A stretch of DNA of 21,741 nt from JAWLGW01 sp964569055 (lineage in GTDB: Bacteria; Planctomycetota; J058), in assembly GCA_964569055.1 (NCBI GenBank), contig CAZMSZ010000095.1, positions 1-21,741 of the forward strand. The letters run 5' to 3'. Made by a program: the position numbers and the translations under genes. The notes beneath the pieces were generated by a model that searched no databases, was not told the DNA's origin, and was given only the letters and a program-made list of their open reading frames with translations. This document shows, in pieces, positions 15,267 through 21,741 of this stretch. Each line of letters opens with the position of its first letter. The first letter of the stretch is position 1.

Positions 15267-16499
15267 TCAGGCTTCCTCGGCCCGCTCGACCGCCTCGAAC
15301 ACCGAGCGTCCCGAGCGGGCGAGCACCCACAGGAAGGGCCAGCAGGCGGCGGTGAACGCCGCCCCCACCGCGACCAACAGGTCGAACCCGCGCTCGGGGC
15401 CGAGCGCGTCCGACCAGCGCTCGTACCACCAGCCGCCCAGCCAGGTCGAGCCCGAGGTGCTGAGGTTGCTGAGCGCCATCAGCAGCGCGAACACGGTCCC
15501 CGCGGTCGCGCTCTCGCAGGAGCGGGCGGCGAGGTCGAGCTGCGCGAGCTGGGCGACCATGGTGAAGAACCCGACCGCGATCGCGATCGCGAGCGCCGAG
15601 GCCGGCCCAGCCACTGCCCACCAGGCGAGCGTGCTCGCCACTCCGATCGCGATCGCCGCGTGGATCAGCGCGCGGACCGGGAGCCGGCGCCCGATCAGCC
15701 CGTAGAACGCGGCCCCCGCGATCGAGGCCAGCGCGGTGGCGGAGGCGATCCAGCCGTAGAGCTGCTCGGACAGCTCGAGCTCCTGTGTGAGGTGGAGGTA
15801 GAGCACCGTGGCCGAGAACGGGTTGAACCGCCACAGGAACAGGAACCCGCCCACCCCCAGCACCGCGGGCGAGCCGAGCGCGCGGCGGAGCGCGCGCAGC
15901 GCCGCGCGCGGCGGCTCGGGCGGGCGGGCGTGCCGCTCCTCGCGCACGACCAGGAGCGCGGCGGCGAGCGTGGCGAGCGCCACGGTCCCGCAGATCAAGA
16001 ACCCGAGGCGCTGCAGGCCGTGCTCGGCCAGGTAGCCGCCGGTGACTCCGGTCAGCAGCGCGGCGGTGTAGATCGAGGCCCACTGCACCGACTGCAGCCG
16101 GCCGGTCGCGCCGAGGGGCTTGCCCTGCTCGACCAGGAGCGCGTCGGCGATCACGTCGGCGAACGCCACCCCGACCGTGGGGACGATCAACAAGGCGAAC
16201 AGGAGCCCCACCGCGCCCGCCGGGACGTCGGCCGCCCAGGTCGCGAGGAGCCCGAGCGAGGCCATGGTGCTGGCCACGACCAGCCAGCTCCGCCGTCGCC
16301 AGCCCAGGAGCGGGACGAAGTCGGTCACGAGGCCGAACAGGGGCTTGAGCGACCAGGGGAGCGCCAGGAGCGCCACGAACGCGCCGATCGCGCCCGCCTC
16401 CAGCCCCCACTCCTTGAGCAGCGAGCGCACCGGCTGCGCGATCAACCCCTCCGTCGGCTCCGACACGCCCTGGACGAAGTAGATCGTGCCGAACAGCAC
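15267..16499 (-). CDS. MFS carrier of the folate-biopterin transporter (BT1) type
   Basis: 410 aa from GTG 16499, with about 12 hydrophobic segments. The clearest mark is SLKPLFGLVTD-FVPLLGWRRRSWL (50-73), the loop between helices 2 and 3 that defines the BT1/FBT branch of the major facilitator superfamily (plant, protist and cyanobacterial folate or pterin carriers). A folate or pterin substrate is possible but not shown; many bacterial members have no known substrate. The start is uncertain: no ATG, GTG or TTG occurs just upstream in frame, yet the preceding codons read ERKPRERSVLRLS, which looks like coding sequence, and CTG codons at 16511 or 16505 might be used. It lies 52 bases downstream of the PAP2 start and 88 bases after the zinc-finger gene, on the same strand. 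Confidence 0.82.
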   Translation of the reverse strand: MLFGTIYFVQGVSEPTEGLIAQPVRSLLKEWGLEAGAIGAFVALLALPWSLKPLFGLVTDFVPLLGWRRRSWLVVASTMASLGLLATWAADVPAGAVGLLFALLIVPTVGVAFADVIADALLVEQGKPLGATGRLQSVQWASIYTAALLTGVTGGYLAEHGLQRLGFLICGTVALATLAAALLVVREERHARPPEPPRAALRALRRALGSPAVLGVGGFLFLWRFNPFSATVLYLHLTQELELSEQLYGWIASATALASIAGAAFYGLIGRRLPVRALIHAAIAIGVASTLAWWAVAGPASALAIAIAVGFFTMVAQLAQLDLAARSCESATAGTVFALLMALSNLSTSGSTWLGGWWYERWSDALGPERGFDLLVAVGAAFTAACWPFLWVLARSGRSVFEAVERAEEA

Positions 16500-16587
16500 G
16501 CTCAGCCGCAGGACCGACCGCTCGCGCGGCTTCCGCTCGCTCGGCGCGGGGGCACACGGGTGGAGGATCGCGAGCGGCGTGCCGCGC

Positions 16588-17301
16588 TCAGCCCTCGCGG
16601 TCGGGCGCGTCCTTGTTGGAGGTTGGCGTGCGCGGCCGGGGCGGAGCCGAGGGCCCGCCCAGGGCGGCGACGCGGCGCCAGCGGCGACGCGCCGCCCACC
16701 CGAGGAGCAGGCCCGGGGACGCGAGGAACAGGCCGAGCACCAGGTTGAGCAACACTTCGCTCGGCGTCCAACTGTGCCTCAGGAGAATGACCGTCGCGTG
16801 GCCGAGCACGAGGATCGGCACGATCGCGGCTGCGATCGTCAACGCCCAGGCCCACTGGCGCTGAGCGCGGCGCACGGCCTCGCGAAGCGTCAGCACGCGC
16901 GAGGGGCCGCCTCGACACTCCTCGTGGGCGCACCGCTCCGACTCCTCGTAGCAGCGCGGGTGCTGGACGCGTCCGCAGCGCGCGCACTGCACGACCGAGG
17001 CTTCGTAGTCGAGCGAAACCTTGCACCGGGCGCACTCGACCCGCGGGCAGTCTGCCGGCGCGTCCCCCAGGCTCACGGCCTCGCTCGCGCCGCAGCCATG
17101 CGTCGAGCAGCCGCGGTGCTCGGCGAAGCAGCTCACGTGGTGCACGGTCCCGCACGCGACGCAGGCGCTGGCGGCCGGGCCGGCGGGCACGGCGTCGTGG
17201 CAGTACGGACAGCGCAGGGTAGCCCGCTCGCGCGGCGCGGCCTGCTCCTTGCCCTCGAGCGGCTCGTCCTCACCCGGGCGGGGCTCCCTCAGTCGTTCCA
17301 C
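16588..17301 (-). CDS. Membrane protein with two RING-like zinc domains (paralogue 1)
   Basis: 237 aa from GTG 17301. The first zinc domain holds CPYC (31-34), CVAC (47-50), HHVSC (54-58), Cys65 and Cys70. The second holds CARC (90-93), CARC (106-109), HPRC (114-117), Cys124 and Cys129. Each has the C-x2-C, C-x2-C, H-x3-C, C-x4-C order of a RING/PHD-like cross-brace. Two membrane helices follow (about 151-174 and 181-203), then the basic RRRWRRVAAL and a polar tail. The first zinc domain is closely similar to the N-terminus of the GntR repressor at 6865. It is tandem with paralogue 2, with 97 bases between them. In bacteria such domains are thought to mediate protein contacts; ubiquitin-ligase activity should not be assumed. 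Function unknown. Confidence 0.85.
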   Translation of the reverse strand: MERLREPRPGEDEPLEGKEQAAPRERATLRCPYCHDAVPAGPAASACVACGTVHHVSCFAEHRGCSTHGCGASEAVSLGDAPADCPRVECARCKVSLDYEASVVQCARCGRVQHPRCYEESERCAHEECRGGPSRVLTLREAVRRAQRQWAWALTIAAAIVPILVLGHATVILLRHSWTPSEVLLNLVLGLFLASPGLLLGWAARRRWRRVAALGGPSAPPRPRTPTSNKDAPDREG

Positions 17302-17398
17302 GCGCCCCAGGGTAGCGCCGATCGACCGCCGCCGCTCACGCTCAGCGCTCCGCGACGCGGCGCACCCCGGTGGACGAGCGCCTCCTCGCCCTGCCGGC

Positions 17399-18103
17399 TC
17401 AGCCGTCCTTGGCCGGCGAGCCGGACTCCGGTGGCTTCGAGGGGGACCGGACCGCGCGCGGAGCGTTGGTCAGCGCGGCGACGCGCTGCCAGCGGCGCCG
17501 TCCGAGCATCAGGAGTACCCAGCCAGGGATCGTGGCCGCGAGCAGGGCCGCCGCAATGAGCGGTGGCACCGACCCGTCCACGATGAGCCCGACCGCGCCG
17601 ACCAGCGGCATGATGAGCACGAGGAACGCGCCTCCCAGGGTCTGAGCCCACGCATCCCTCCGCTCCACCTGGAGCACCAGCTCGCGCAGCGGCAGGACCT
17701 CGGAGGGCGCGCCCGCGCAGCGCCCGCCCGGGCAGCGCCCCTCGGCGTCGTAGCAGGCGCCATGGAGGACGAACCCGCAGCCGCGGCAGCGCACCACGAG
17801 CTCGTCGAGCTCGGCGGTCCCGCGGCAGCGCCGACAGTCGAACCGAGCGTCCCGCAGCCCGTCGCTCGGCGCCCCCACCGTGAGCGTCTTCGCCGCCGTC
17901 CCGCCGCACCCGTCCGTGGCGCAGCCGCGGTGCTCGGTGAAGCAGCTCACGTGGTGCACGGTCCCGCACGCCGCGCACGCGCTCGCGACCGCGCCGGCGG
18001 GCAGCTCGTCATGGCAGAAGGGGCAGCGCAGCTCGAGGCGCGTGCGCACGTCGAGCGATTCGTCGTCGTCAGGGCGCGGCGCGGGGTGCTTCAGCCGTTC
18101 CAT
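17399..18103 (-). CDS. Membrane protein with two RING-like zinc domains (paralogue 2)
   Basis: 234 aa from ATG 18103. Layout is identical to its downstream neighbour: an acidic lead beginning MERL, first zinc domain CPFC (27-30), CAAC (43-46), HHVSC (50-54), Cys61 and Cys66, second domain CRRC (90-93), CRGC (106-109), HGAC (114-117), Cys124 and Cys129, membrane helices at about 152-176 and 180-201, then GRRRWQRVAAL and a polar Lys/Asp-ending tail. The two share the start, the ACGTVHHVSCF block and the post-membrane motif, so they arose by tandem duplication and then diverged. The zinc domains should be cytoplasmic if the basic RRRW segment is also inside. Function unknown. Confidence 0.85.
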   Translation of the reverse strand: MERLKHPAPRPDDDESLDVRTRLELRCPFCHDELPAGAVASACAACGTVHHVSCFTEHRGCATDGCGGTAAKTLTVGAPSDGLRDARFDCRRCRGTAELDELVVRCRGCGFVLHGACYDAEGRCPGGRCAGAPSEVLPLRELVLQVERRDAWAQTLGGAFLVLIMPLVGAVGLIVDGSVPPLIAAALLAATIPGWVLLMLGRRRWQRVAALTNAPRAVRSPSKPPESGSPAKDG

Positions 18104-18140
18104 GGAGTCGAAGGGTAGCCGGTGCGGGCCGGTCGCGCAT

Positions 18141-18156
18141 GCTCATTCGTATGAGC
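18141..18156. other. Small hairpin GCTCAT-TCGT-ATGAGC
   Basis: A perfect 6-bp stem with a 4-base loop lies between the end of the small membrane protein gene and the start of paralogue 2, flanked by CGCG arms that could extend it around an internal loop. No T-run follows on either strand, so it is not a standard intrinsic terminator. It could be a transcript-end hairpin or an operator. Confidence 0.35.
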
Positions 18157-18212
18157 GGCGCGATCCGCGTCCGCGGTCGCCGCCGCCCCGGCCCAGGCGC
18201 GCTGGGACGAAG

Positions 18213-18350
18213 TCAGTCCTTGGTGAAGCCGCTCGGCCTCGCGGGTGGCGAGAGCGAGGCAGCGTAACGCAGCGCCGCGACCCGCCGCCTCCGCTCCCGG
18301 CCCATCATGAGGAGCGCGGTCGCGAGGACCGCGACGACGAGCGCGCTCAC
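18213..18350 (-). CDS. Small single-span membrane protein, related to the C-termini of the RING-like paralogues
   Basis: 45 aa from GTG 18350, overlapping the preceding small frame's stop as GTGA. One membrane helix (about 1-17, VSALVVAVLATALLMMG) is followed by RERRRRVAAL and a polar tail ending in KD. The post-membrane block aligns with RRRWQRVAAL and RRRWRRVAAL of the two adjacent zinc-finger membrane proteins. It may be a separate cistron or the second half of one protein joined to the upstream frame by a frameshift. The open frame extends further upstream to 18605, but that part is Arg/Pro-rich and looks like a shadow. Confidence 0.5.
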   Translation of the reverse strand: MSALVVAVLATALLMMGRERRRRVAALRYAASLSPPARPSGFTKD

Positions 18351-18469
18351 GAGCGCCAGGTGCCCGGGTCGTGGGCTCGCACCAGCCGACGGAGGTACGC
18401 GCAGGCGCCGGCGGGGCCGCCGTCGCGGTGCCAGGCACGTTCGGCGGCGCGGACGTCTCGGTCGGCCAT
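18347..18469 (-). CDS. Small helical protein, 40 aa (possible first half of a split gene)
   Basis: Starts at ATG 18469 and ends TGA at 18347. The sequence (MADRDVRAAERAW, then GACAYLRRLVRAHDPG) looks like a two-helix segment rich in Ala/Arg. I recall similar short N-terminal stretches (ERxW...YLxxRVR) in hypothetical proteins of planctomycetes and myxobacteria. Its stop overlaps the GTG of the following small membrane protein by 4 bases. Together they would make an 85-residue protein with one membrane helix if fused. Confidence 0.45.
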   Translation of the reverse strand: MADRDVRAAERAWHRDGGPAGACAYLRRLVRAHDPGTWRS

Positions 18470-18629
18470 GGCGGTGCTCGCGGAAGGGGAGCGGAGTTCC
18501 GCGAGACGGGCCGCACGGGATCGTGGTGTCAGTCCGCATGGCAGCCTCACCTCGGGCCGCCCTCCTGAAGAGAAGGTATGAGGCGGCGCGTGTAGACCCC
18601 AACAACTGCGCCCGCCCGTCACGTCTGGG

Positions 18630-19358
18630 TCAGCCCGCCGTGTAGCCGCCGTCAGCCGTGATCTCCGCGCCCGTCACGAACGTGCCGGCGGGGCCGGCGA
18701 GGGCGAACACCAGCTCGGCGACCTCCTCGGGCTCGGCGAAGCGGGCGAGGGGGGTGTCCTGGGCCAGGGCGGCGAAGGCTTGCTCGCGGCCGCCGTGCTC
18801 GCGGGCGAGGTCGGCGAAGAACTCCATGCCGTCCCACAAGGGGGTCTTGATCCCGCCGGGGAGGACGCAGTTGACGCGGACGCCGCTGGGGGCGAGCTCG
18901 AGGGCGGCTACGCGGGAGAGCATGAGGAGGGCGGCCTTGCTGGCGCAGTAGGCTCCCGCGCCGGCGGTCGCCTTGCGGCCCGAGGCAGAGGCGACGTTGA
19001 TCACGCAGCCGCGGGCGGCGCGCAGGAGGGGGGTCGCGGCGCGGATCCCGAGGAAGGGGCCCTCGAAGTTCACCGCCATGACTCGGCGCAGCTCGGTGAG
19101 CTCGAGGGACTCGAGCGCGCCGCCCGAGGAGACGCCGGCGCAGTTGACGAGCACGTCGAGCCGGCCGTGGTCGGCGGCGATTCGGGCGAGCGCCTCGCGC
19201 CAGGCCGCTTCGGAGGTCACGTCCAGGGCGAGGCCTGCGCCGGCGGCGCTCGGGAGGTCGGCGGCGAGGGCGCGGTCGCCGGCGGCGGCGAAGCGCGCGA
19301 CGACCGCGCGGCCGATCCCCGAGGCTCCGCCCGTCACCAGCACTACGCGCTCGCTCAT
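18630..19358 (-). CDS. Short-chain dehydrogenase/reductase (classical SDR)
   Basis: 242 aa from ATG 19358. Cofactor motif TGGASGIG (9-16), DVTS (46-49), NCAG (72-75), Asn97, catalytic Ser124, Tyr137 and Lys141 (Y-C-A-S-K), and the C-terminal VLPGGIKTP are all present. Asp34 at the end of the second strand (LAADLP) suggests NAD(H) rather than NADP(H). It is a soluble oxidoreductase for an alcohol/ketone pair; the substrate is not evident. It follows the decarboxylase gene by 9 bases and is surely co-transcribed, so the product of decarboxylation or a related metabolite may be involved. Confidence 0.93.
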   Translation of the reverse strand: MSERVVLVTGGASGIGRAVVARFAAAGDRALAADLPSAAGAGLALDVTSEAAWREALARIAADHGRLDVLVNCAGVSSGGALESLELTELRRVMAVNFEGPFLGIRAATPLLRAARGCVINVASASGRKATAGAGAYCASKAALLMLSRVAALELAPSGVRVNCVLPGGIKTPLWDGMEFFADLAREHGGREQAFAALAQDTPLARFAEPEEVAELVFALAGPAGTFVTGAEITADGGYTAG

Positions 19359-19367
19359 GGCCGCAGC

Positions 19368-20798
19368 CTACCGCGCCGGATCGCGAGCCAGCTCGTCGAG
19401 CAGGGCGAGGGTGCGGGTGAGGTCCTCGTCGGTCGTGCGCGGGTTGATCGGGCACATGCGCAGCCAGCGCCGGCCGTGCAGGAGCGTGGACGAGACCTGG
19501 GCCACGCCGGTGGCGGCGAGGCGGCGGACCAGGTCGGTGTTGAGCTCGTCTTGGGCCTCGGGCTCGAGGTGGGGGGGCGCGGCCCGCAAGGCGCAGATCC
19601 CGAGGGAGGGCGGGGCGGCCAGCTCCCAGCCGGGCATGGCGGCCACGAGCTCTGCGACCCGCTCGGCGCGAGCGATCCCGCCGTCGATCGCGGCGCTGAT
19701 CGCGTCGGCGCCGAAGGTCTGGAAGGTCGCCCACACCTTGAGGGCGCGCAGCGAGCGCGTGAGCTGCACGCCCTGGTCCTGGAGGTCGGGCTCGTCGCTC
19801 TGGACGTCGTCGAGGTAGTCGGCGCGCGCGGCGAAGGTGCGCTCCAGCCAGGCGCCCTCGCGGACCAGCACCAGGCCGCACTCGTAGGGGGTGAACAGCC
19901 ACTTGTGGGGGTCGAGCGAGATCGAGTCGGCGCGCTCGATCCCGGCCAGGAGCGCGCGGCCGCGCTGGCCGAGGGCGGCCGCCGCGCCGTAGGCGCCGTC
20001 CACGTGGAGCCACAGCTCCTCGCGCGCGCAGCGCTCGGCGAGCGCGTCCAGCGGGTCGACCGCGCCGGTGTTGGTCGTGCCGGCGGTGGCGATCACCGCG
20101 AACGGGCGGCGGCCGGCGCGGCGGTCGGCGGCGATCGCGTCGGCCAGCGCAGTCGCGTCCGTGCGGAACGAGTCGTCGCTCGGGACGGTGACCGCCTGCT
20201 CGCGCGCGAAACCGAGCACGCGGAGCGCCTTTTGGGCCGAGCCGTGGGTCTGGTCGGAGAGGTAGATCCGCGCGGCGGGATCGGGGCGGCCGCCCAAGCG
20301 CGCGGTCCGCGCGGCGGCGAGCGCGGTCAGGTTCGCCATGGAGCCGCCGCTCACGAACAGGCCCGACGCGGCCTCGGGGAAGCCGAGCGCCTCGCGCAGC
20401 CAGCCCACCGTCAGGCGCTCGAGCTCGTGGGGGCCCGAGGCCTCGACGAAGTTGCCGGCGAACGGGTTGAAGCCGGCGACCAGCGCGTCGGCCAGCACCG
20501 CCACGAAGTTGCCGGGCGAGGGAATGAACCCGAAGAAGCGCGGGTGGTGCGTCGGCGCCGCGTGGGCCAGCACGTCGCGCACGGCCCGCTCGAGCACCTC
20601 CTCGGGCGGGCGGCCGGTGCGGGGCAGCGGCTCGGCCAGGCGGGCGCGGGCCGCGGCGCGGGGCTCGTGGGGCGGGATCTTGGCGTCTGGCAGCCCCGCC
20701 CAGCGCTCGACGAGCAGGTCCGCCACGCGGTGCGCGAGCGCGCGCATGCGCTCGGGGGAGAGCGCGAGGCGCTCGGGGTCTTGGTCGCCGGAGGTCAT
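19368..20798 (-). CDS. Group II pyridoxal-phosphate amino-acid decarboxylase
   Basis: 476 aa from ATG 20798. The family sequence is clear: HPRFFGFIPSPGN (85-97), GLFVSGGSMANLTAL (146-160), His185 for ring stacking (SDQTHGSAQKA), ATAGTTNTGAVDP (237-249), HVDGAYG (265-271, Asp267 pairing with the pyridine nitrogen) and DPHKW (296-300, with Lys299 as Schiff-base lysine). Group II members decarboxylate aromatic amino acids, histidine, glutamate or 2,4-diaminobutyrate, and some are aldehyde synthases. The substrate cannot be fixed here. It is the first gene of a two-gene operon with the SDR, divergent from the kinase gene across a 117-base gap that should hold both promoters. Confidence 0.93.
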   Translation of the reverse strand: MTSGDQDPERLALSPERMRALAHRVADLLVERWAGLPDAKIPPHEPRAAARARLAEPLPRTGRPPEEVLERAVRDVLAHAAPTHHPRFFGFIPSPGNFVAVLADALVAGFNPFAGNFVEASGPHELERLTVGWLREALGFPEAASGLFVSGGSMANLTALAAARTARLGGRPDPAARIYLSDQTHGSAQKALRVLGFAREQAVTVPSDDSFRTDATALADAIAADRRAGRRPFAVIATAGTTNTGAVDPLDALAERCAREELWLHVDGAYGAAAALGQRGRALLAGIERADSISLDPHKWLFTPYECGLVLVREGAWLERTFAARADYLDDVQSDEPDLQDQGVQLTRSLRALKVWATFQTFGADAISAAIDGGIARAERVAELVAAMPGWELAAPPSLGICALRAAPPHLEPEAQDELNTDLVRRLAATGVAQVSSTLLHGRRWLRMCPINPRTTDEDLTRTLALLDELARDPAR

Positions 20799-20915
20799 GG
20801 CGCGATCGTAGAGGACGGAGGCCGCGCGGGGCGGAACGAGCGAGCTCCCCGTGGCGGGGCCTGGCCGATCGGGGATCCTGGAGCCGAGCCGTCCCACCCA
20901 GCCGAGGCGCGGAGC

Positions 20916-21440
20916 ATGAGCCCACCGATCCTGCTGATCCTCTCGGGGCTCCCGGGCGCCGGGAAGTCCACGCTGGCCCAACAGGTCGCGCGTGAGACGG
21001 GCGCCGTCTACCTGCGGATCGACACCTTGGAGCAGGGCCTGCGGGACCTGTGCGGGCCGGTCGTCGCCGACGAGGGCTATCGGCTGGCCTATCGGATCGC
21101 GGCCGACAACCTGCGGGTCGGATCGAGCGTGATCGCGGACTCCTGCAATCCGCTCGAGATCACGCGGCGGGCCTGGCGGCAGGTGGCCCGCGGCGAAGGC
21201 GCGCGACACCTCGAGGTCGAGGTCGTGTGCAGCGACGCCGCCGAGCACCGGCGGCGGGTCGAGACCCGCGCGAGCGACGTCCCGGGGCTCGTGCTCCCGA
21301 CCTGGGAGGCAGTGCGGTGCCGCGACTACGAAGCCTGGAGCACCGAGCGCCTGGTGATCGACACGGCCCACGAGCCGCCGCCGGTGGCTGCCGCGCGGAT
21401 CGTCGCGCGCGTGGTCGAGCTCAGGGCGCTCGAAGGCTGA
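20916..21440 (+). CDS. P-loop kinase-like ATPase (AAA_33/zeta-toxin-like fold)
   Basis: 174 aa from ATG 20916, with GGAG close before the start. Walker A is GLPGAGKST (11-19). It is followed by YLRIDTLEQGL, whose Asp36 takes the place of the nucleotide/acceptor-binding Asp of this group, by a V-I-A-D-S strand (about 68-72, NPLEITR after it) and by Arg-rich lid segment HRRRVETRA. The length and spacing match small ATP-dependent kinases such as gluconate-kinase-like or chloramphenicol-phosphotransferase-like proteins. The C-terminal ERLVIDTAHEPP is the usual final strand. The phosphorylated substrate is unknown. No antitoxin gene is next to it, so a toxin role is not indicated. Confidence 0.85.
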   Translation: MSPPILLILSGLPGAGKSTLAQQVARETGAVYLRIDTLEQGLRDLCGPVVADEGYRLAYRIAADNLRVGSSVIADSCNPLEITRRAWRQVARGEGARHLEVEVVCSDAAEHRRRVETRASDVPGLVLPTWEAVRCRDYEAWSTERLVIDTAHEPPPVAAARIVARVVELRALEG

Positions 21441-21741
21441 CGTCCCTCGCTCGTGGGGTCGACCGCGGCAACGCTCTCCGGTCGTGGGCGGGCGCGGTCG
21501 CTACCCAGGGTAGGAGGCGAACCAGGCTCGGCGCGCCGCGTGGAGCGCGCCAGGCGCCCGCGCCCAACGGCAGGCCCGCGCCGAACCCCTCTCCGGCCGC
21601 GCCCTTGCCAGCCGTGCGCCTCGCCGTGCGGCGCCCGCGCGGCAAGAACCCGAACATAAGCCGATCCTACCTGTCGGCCTGCGCAGCTAGACCTTGAACA
21701 AGCGCGTTCGAGGCAGAGCGCACCTCCGGCCGCCCGTGGCA
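21441..21741. other. Intergenic or unresolved 3' end of window
   Basis: Open frames exist on both strands, but all give Pro/Arg/Ala-rich translations without motifs. A slightly A+T-richer patch (CCGAACATAAGCCGATCCTACC, about 21649-21670) could contain a promoter or the start of the next gene outside the window. I see no hairpin followed by a T-run. Confidence 0.4.

Noticed and set aside
8204..16499. Functional link between folC and the BT1-type carrier
   Set aside because: They are about 6 kb apart with unrelated transcription units between them, and many bacterial BT1 members have no proven folate role.
18350..18605. Upstream extension of the small membrane protein frame to 18605
   Set aside because: The added residues are Arg/Pro-rich and overlap the better-looking 40-residue frame that begins at ATG 18469.
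20916..21440. Zeta-type toxin of a toxin-antitoxin pair
   Set aside because: The P-loop kinase fold fits, but no small antitoxin gene is adjacent and many housekeeping kinases look the same.
21421..21657. Minus-strand open frame at the window end
   Set aside because: Composition is Arg/Ala/Pro-rich, there is no motif or ribosome site, and it overlaps the end of the kinase gene. Not supported.

Overview
The window is very G+C-rich (about three quarters by eye). GTG starts and 4-base stop/start overlaps (GTGA or ATGA) are frequent. No rRNA or tRNA gene was recognised. A DUF4058-like protein, a GH99-like/WbsX protein, several small Cys/His zinc-finger membrane proteins and the GTG usage suggest a high-GC environmental bacterium of planctomycete or myxobacterial type. 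That placement is an impression, not a demonstrated affiliation. A run of exactly 100 N (7194-7293) shows that this is a scaffold with an unclosed gap inside a repeat.

Layout. (1) 1-57 holds a scrap of an IS630-type transposase cut by the window edge. (2) 425-1528 (+) is a secreted GH5-like glycosidase. It converges on a four-gene minus-strand operon, 6865 to 1532: a GntR/YtrA-type repressor with an N-terminal RING-like zinc domain, an ABC ATPase, and two ABC-2 type permeases that each carry about 360 C-terminal residues resembling a beta-propeller. The last two junctions are GTGA overlaps and the first can be. A TTGACA promoter with a near-perfect 22-bp palindrome between its -35 and -10 lies directly before the repressor gene and implies autoregulation. 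(3) 6953-8180 is a non-coding repeat island with two arms of opposite orientation, a (GAA)11 tract and the assembly gap. (4) folC and a [2Fe-2S] ferredoxin overlap by 4 bases (minus). (5) A plus-strand series follows: an unknown small protein, a DUF4058-like protein, a four-repeat SH3/KOW-like protein that appears frameshifted near its end, and a WbsX/GH99-like protein. (6) Minus strand: an APC amino-acid permease coupled to a PAP2 phosphatase, then an MFS carrier of the folate-biopterin (BT1) type. (7) Two tandem paralogues with double RING-like zinc domains and two membrane segments, followed by a split or two-cistron small locus sharing their C-terminal signature. (8) An SDR oxidoreductase and a group II PLP decarboxylase (minus), divergent from a P-loop kinase (plus).

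The most notable system is the repressor/ABC/double permease-propeller operon. Its layout (GntR, ATPase, two membrane proteins) is that of YtrA-type stress-responsive transporters. The propellers fused to both permeases and the RING-like domain fused to the repressor are unusual. The same zinc module recurs in the two membrane proteins about 10 kb away, so one domain family is used here both in a DNA-binding regulator and in membrane proteins.
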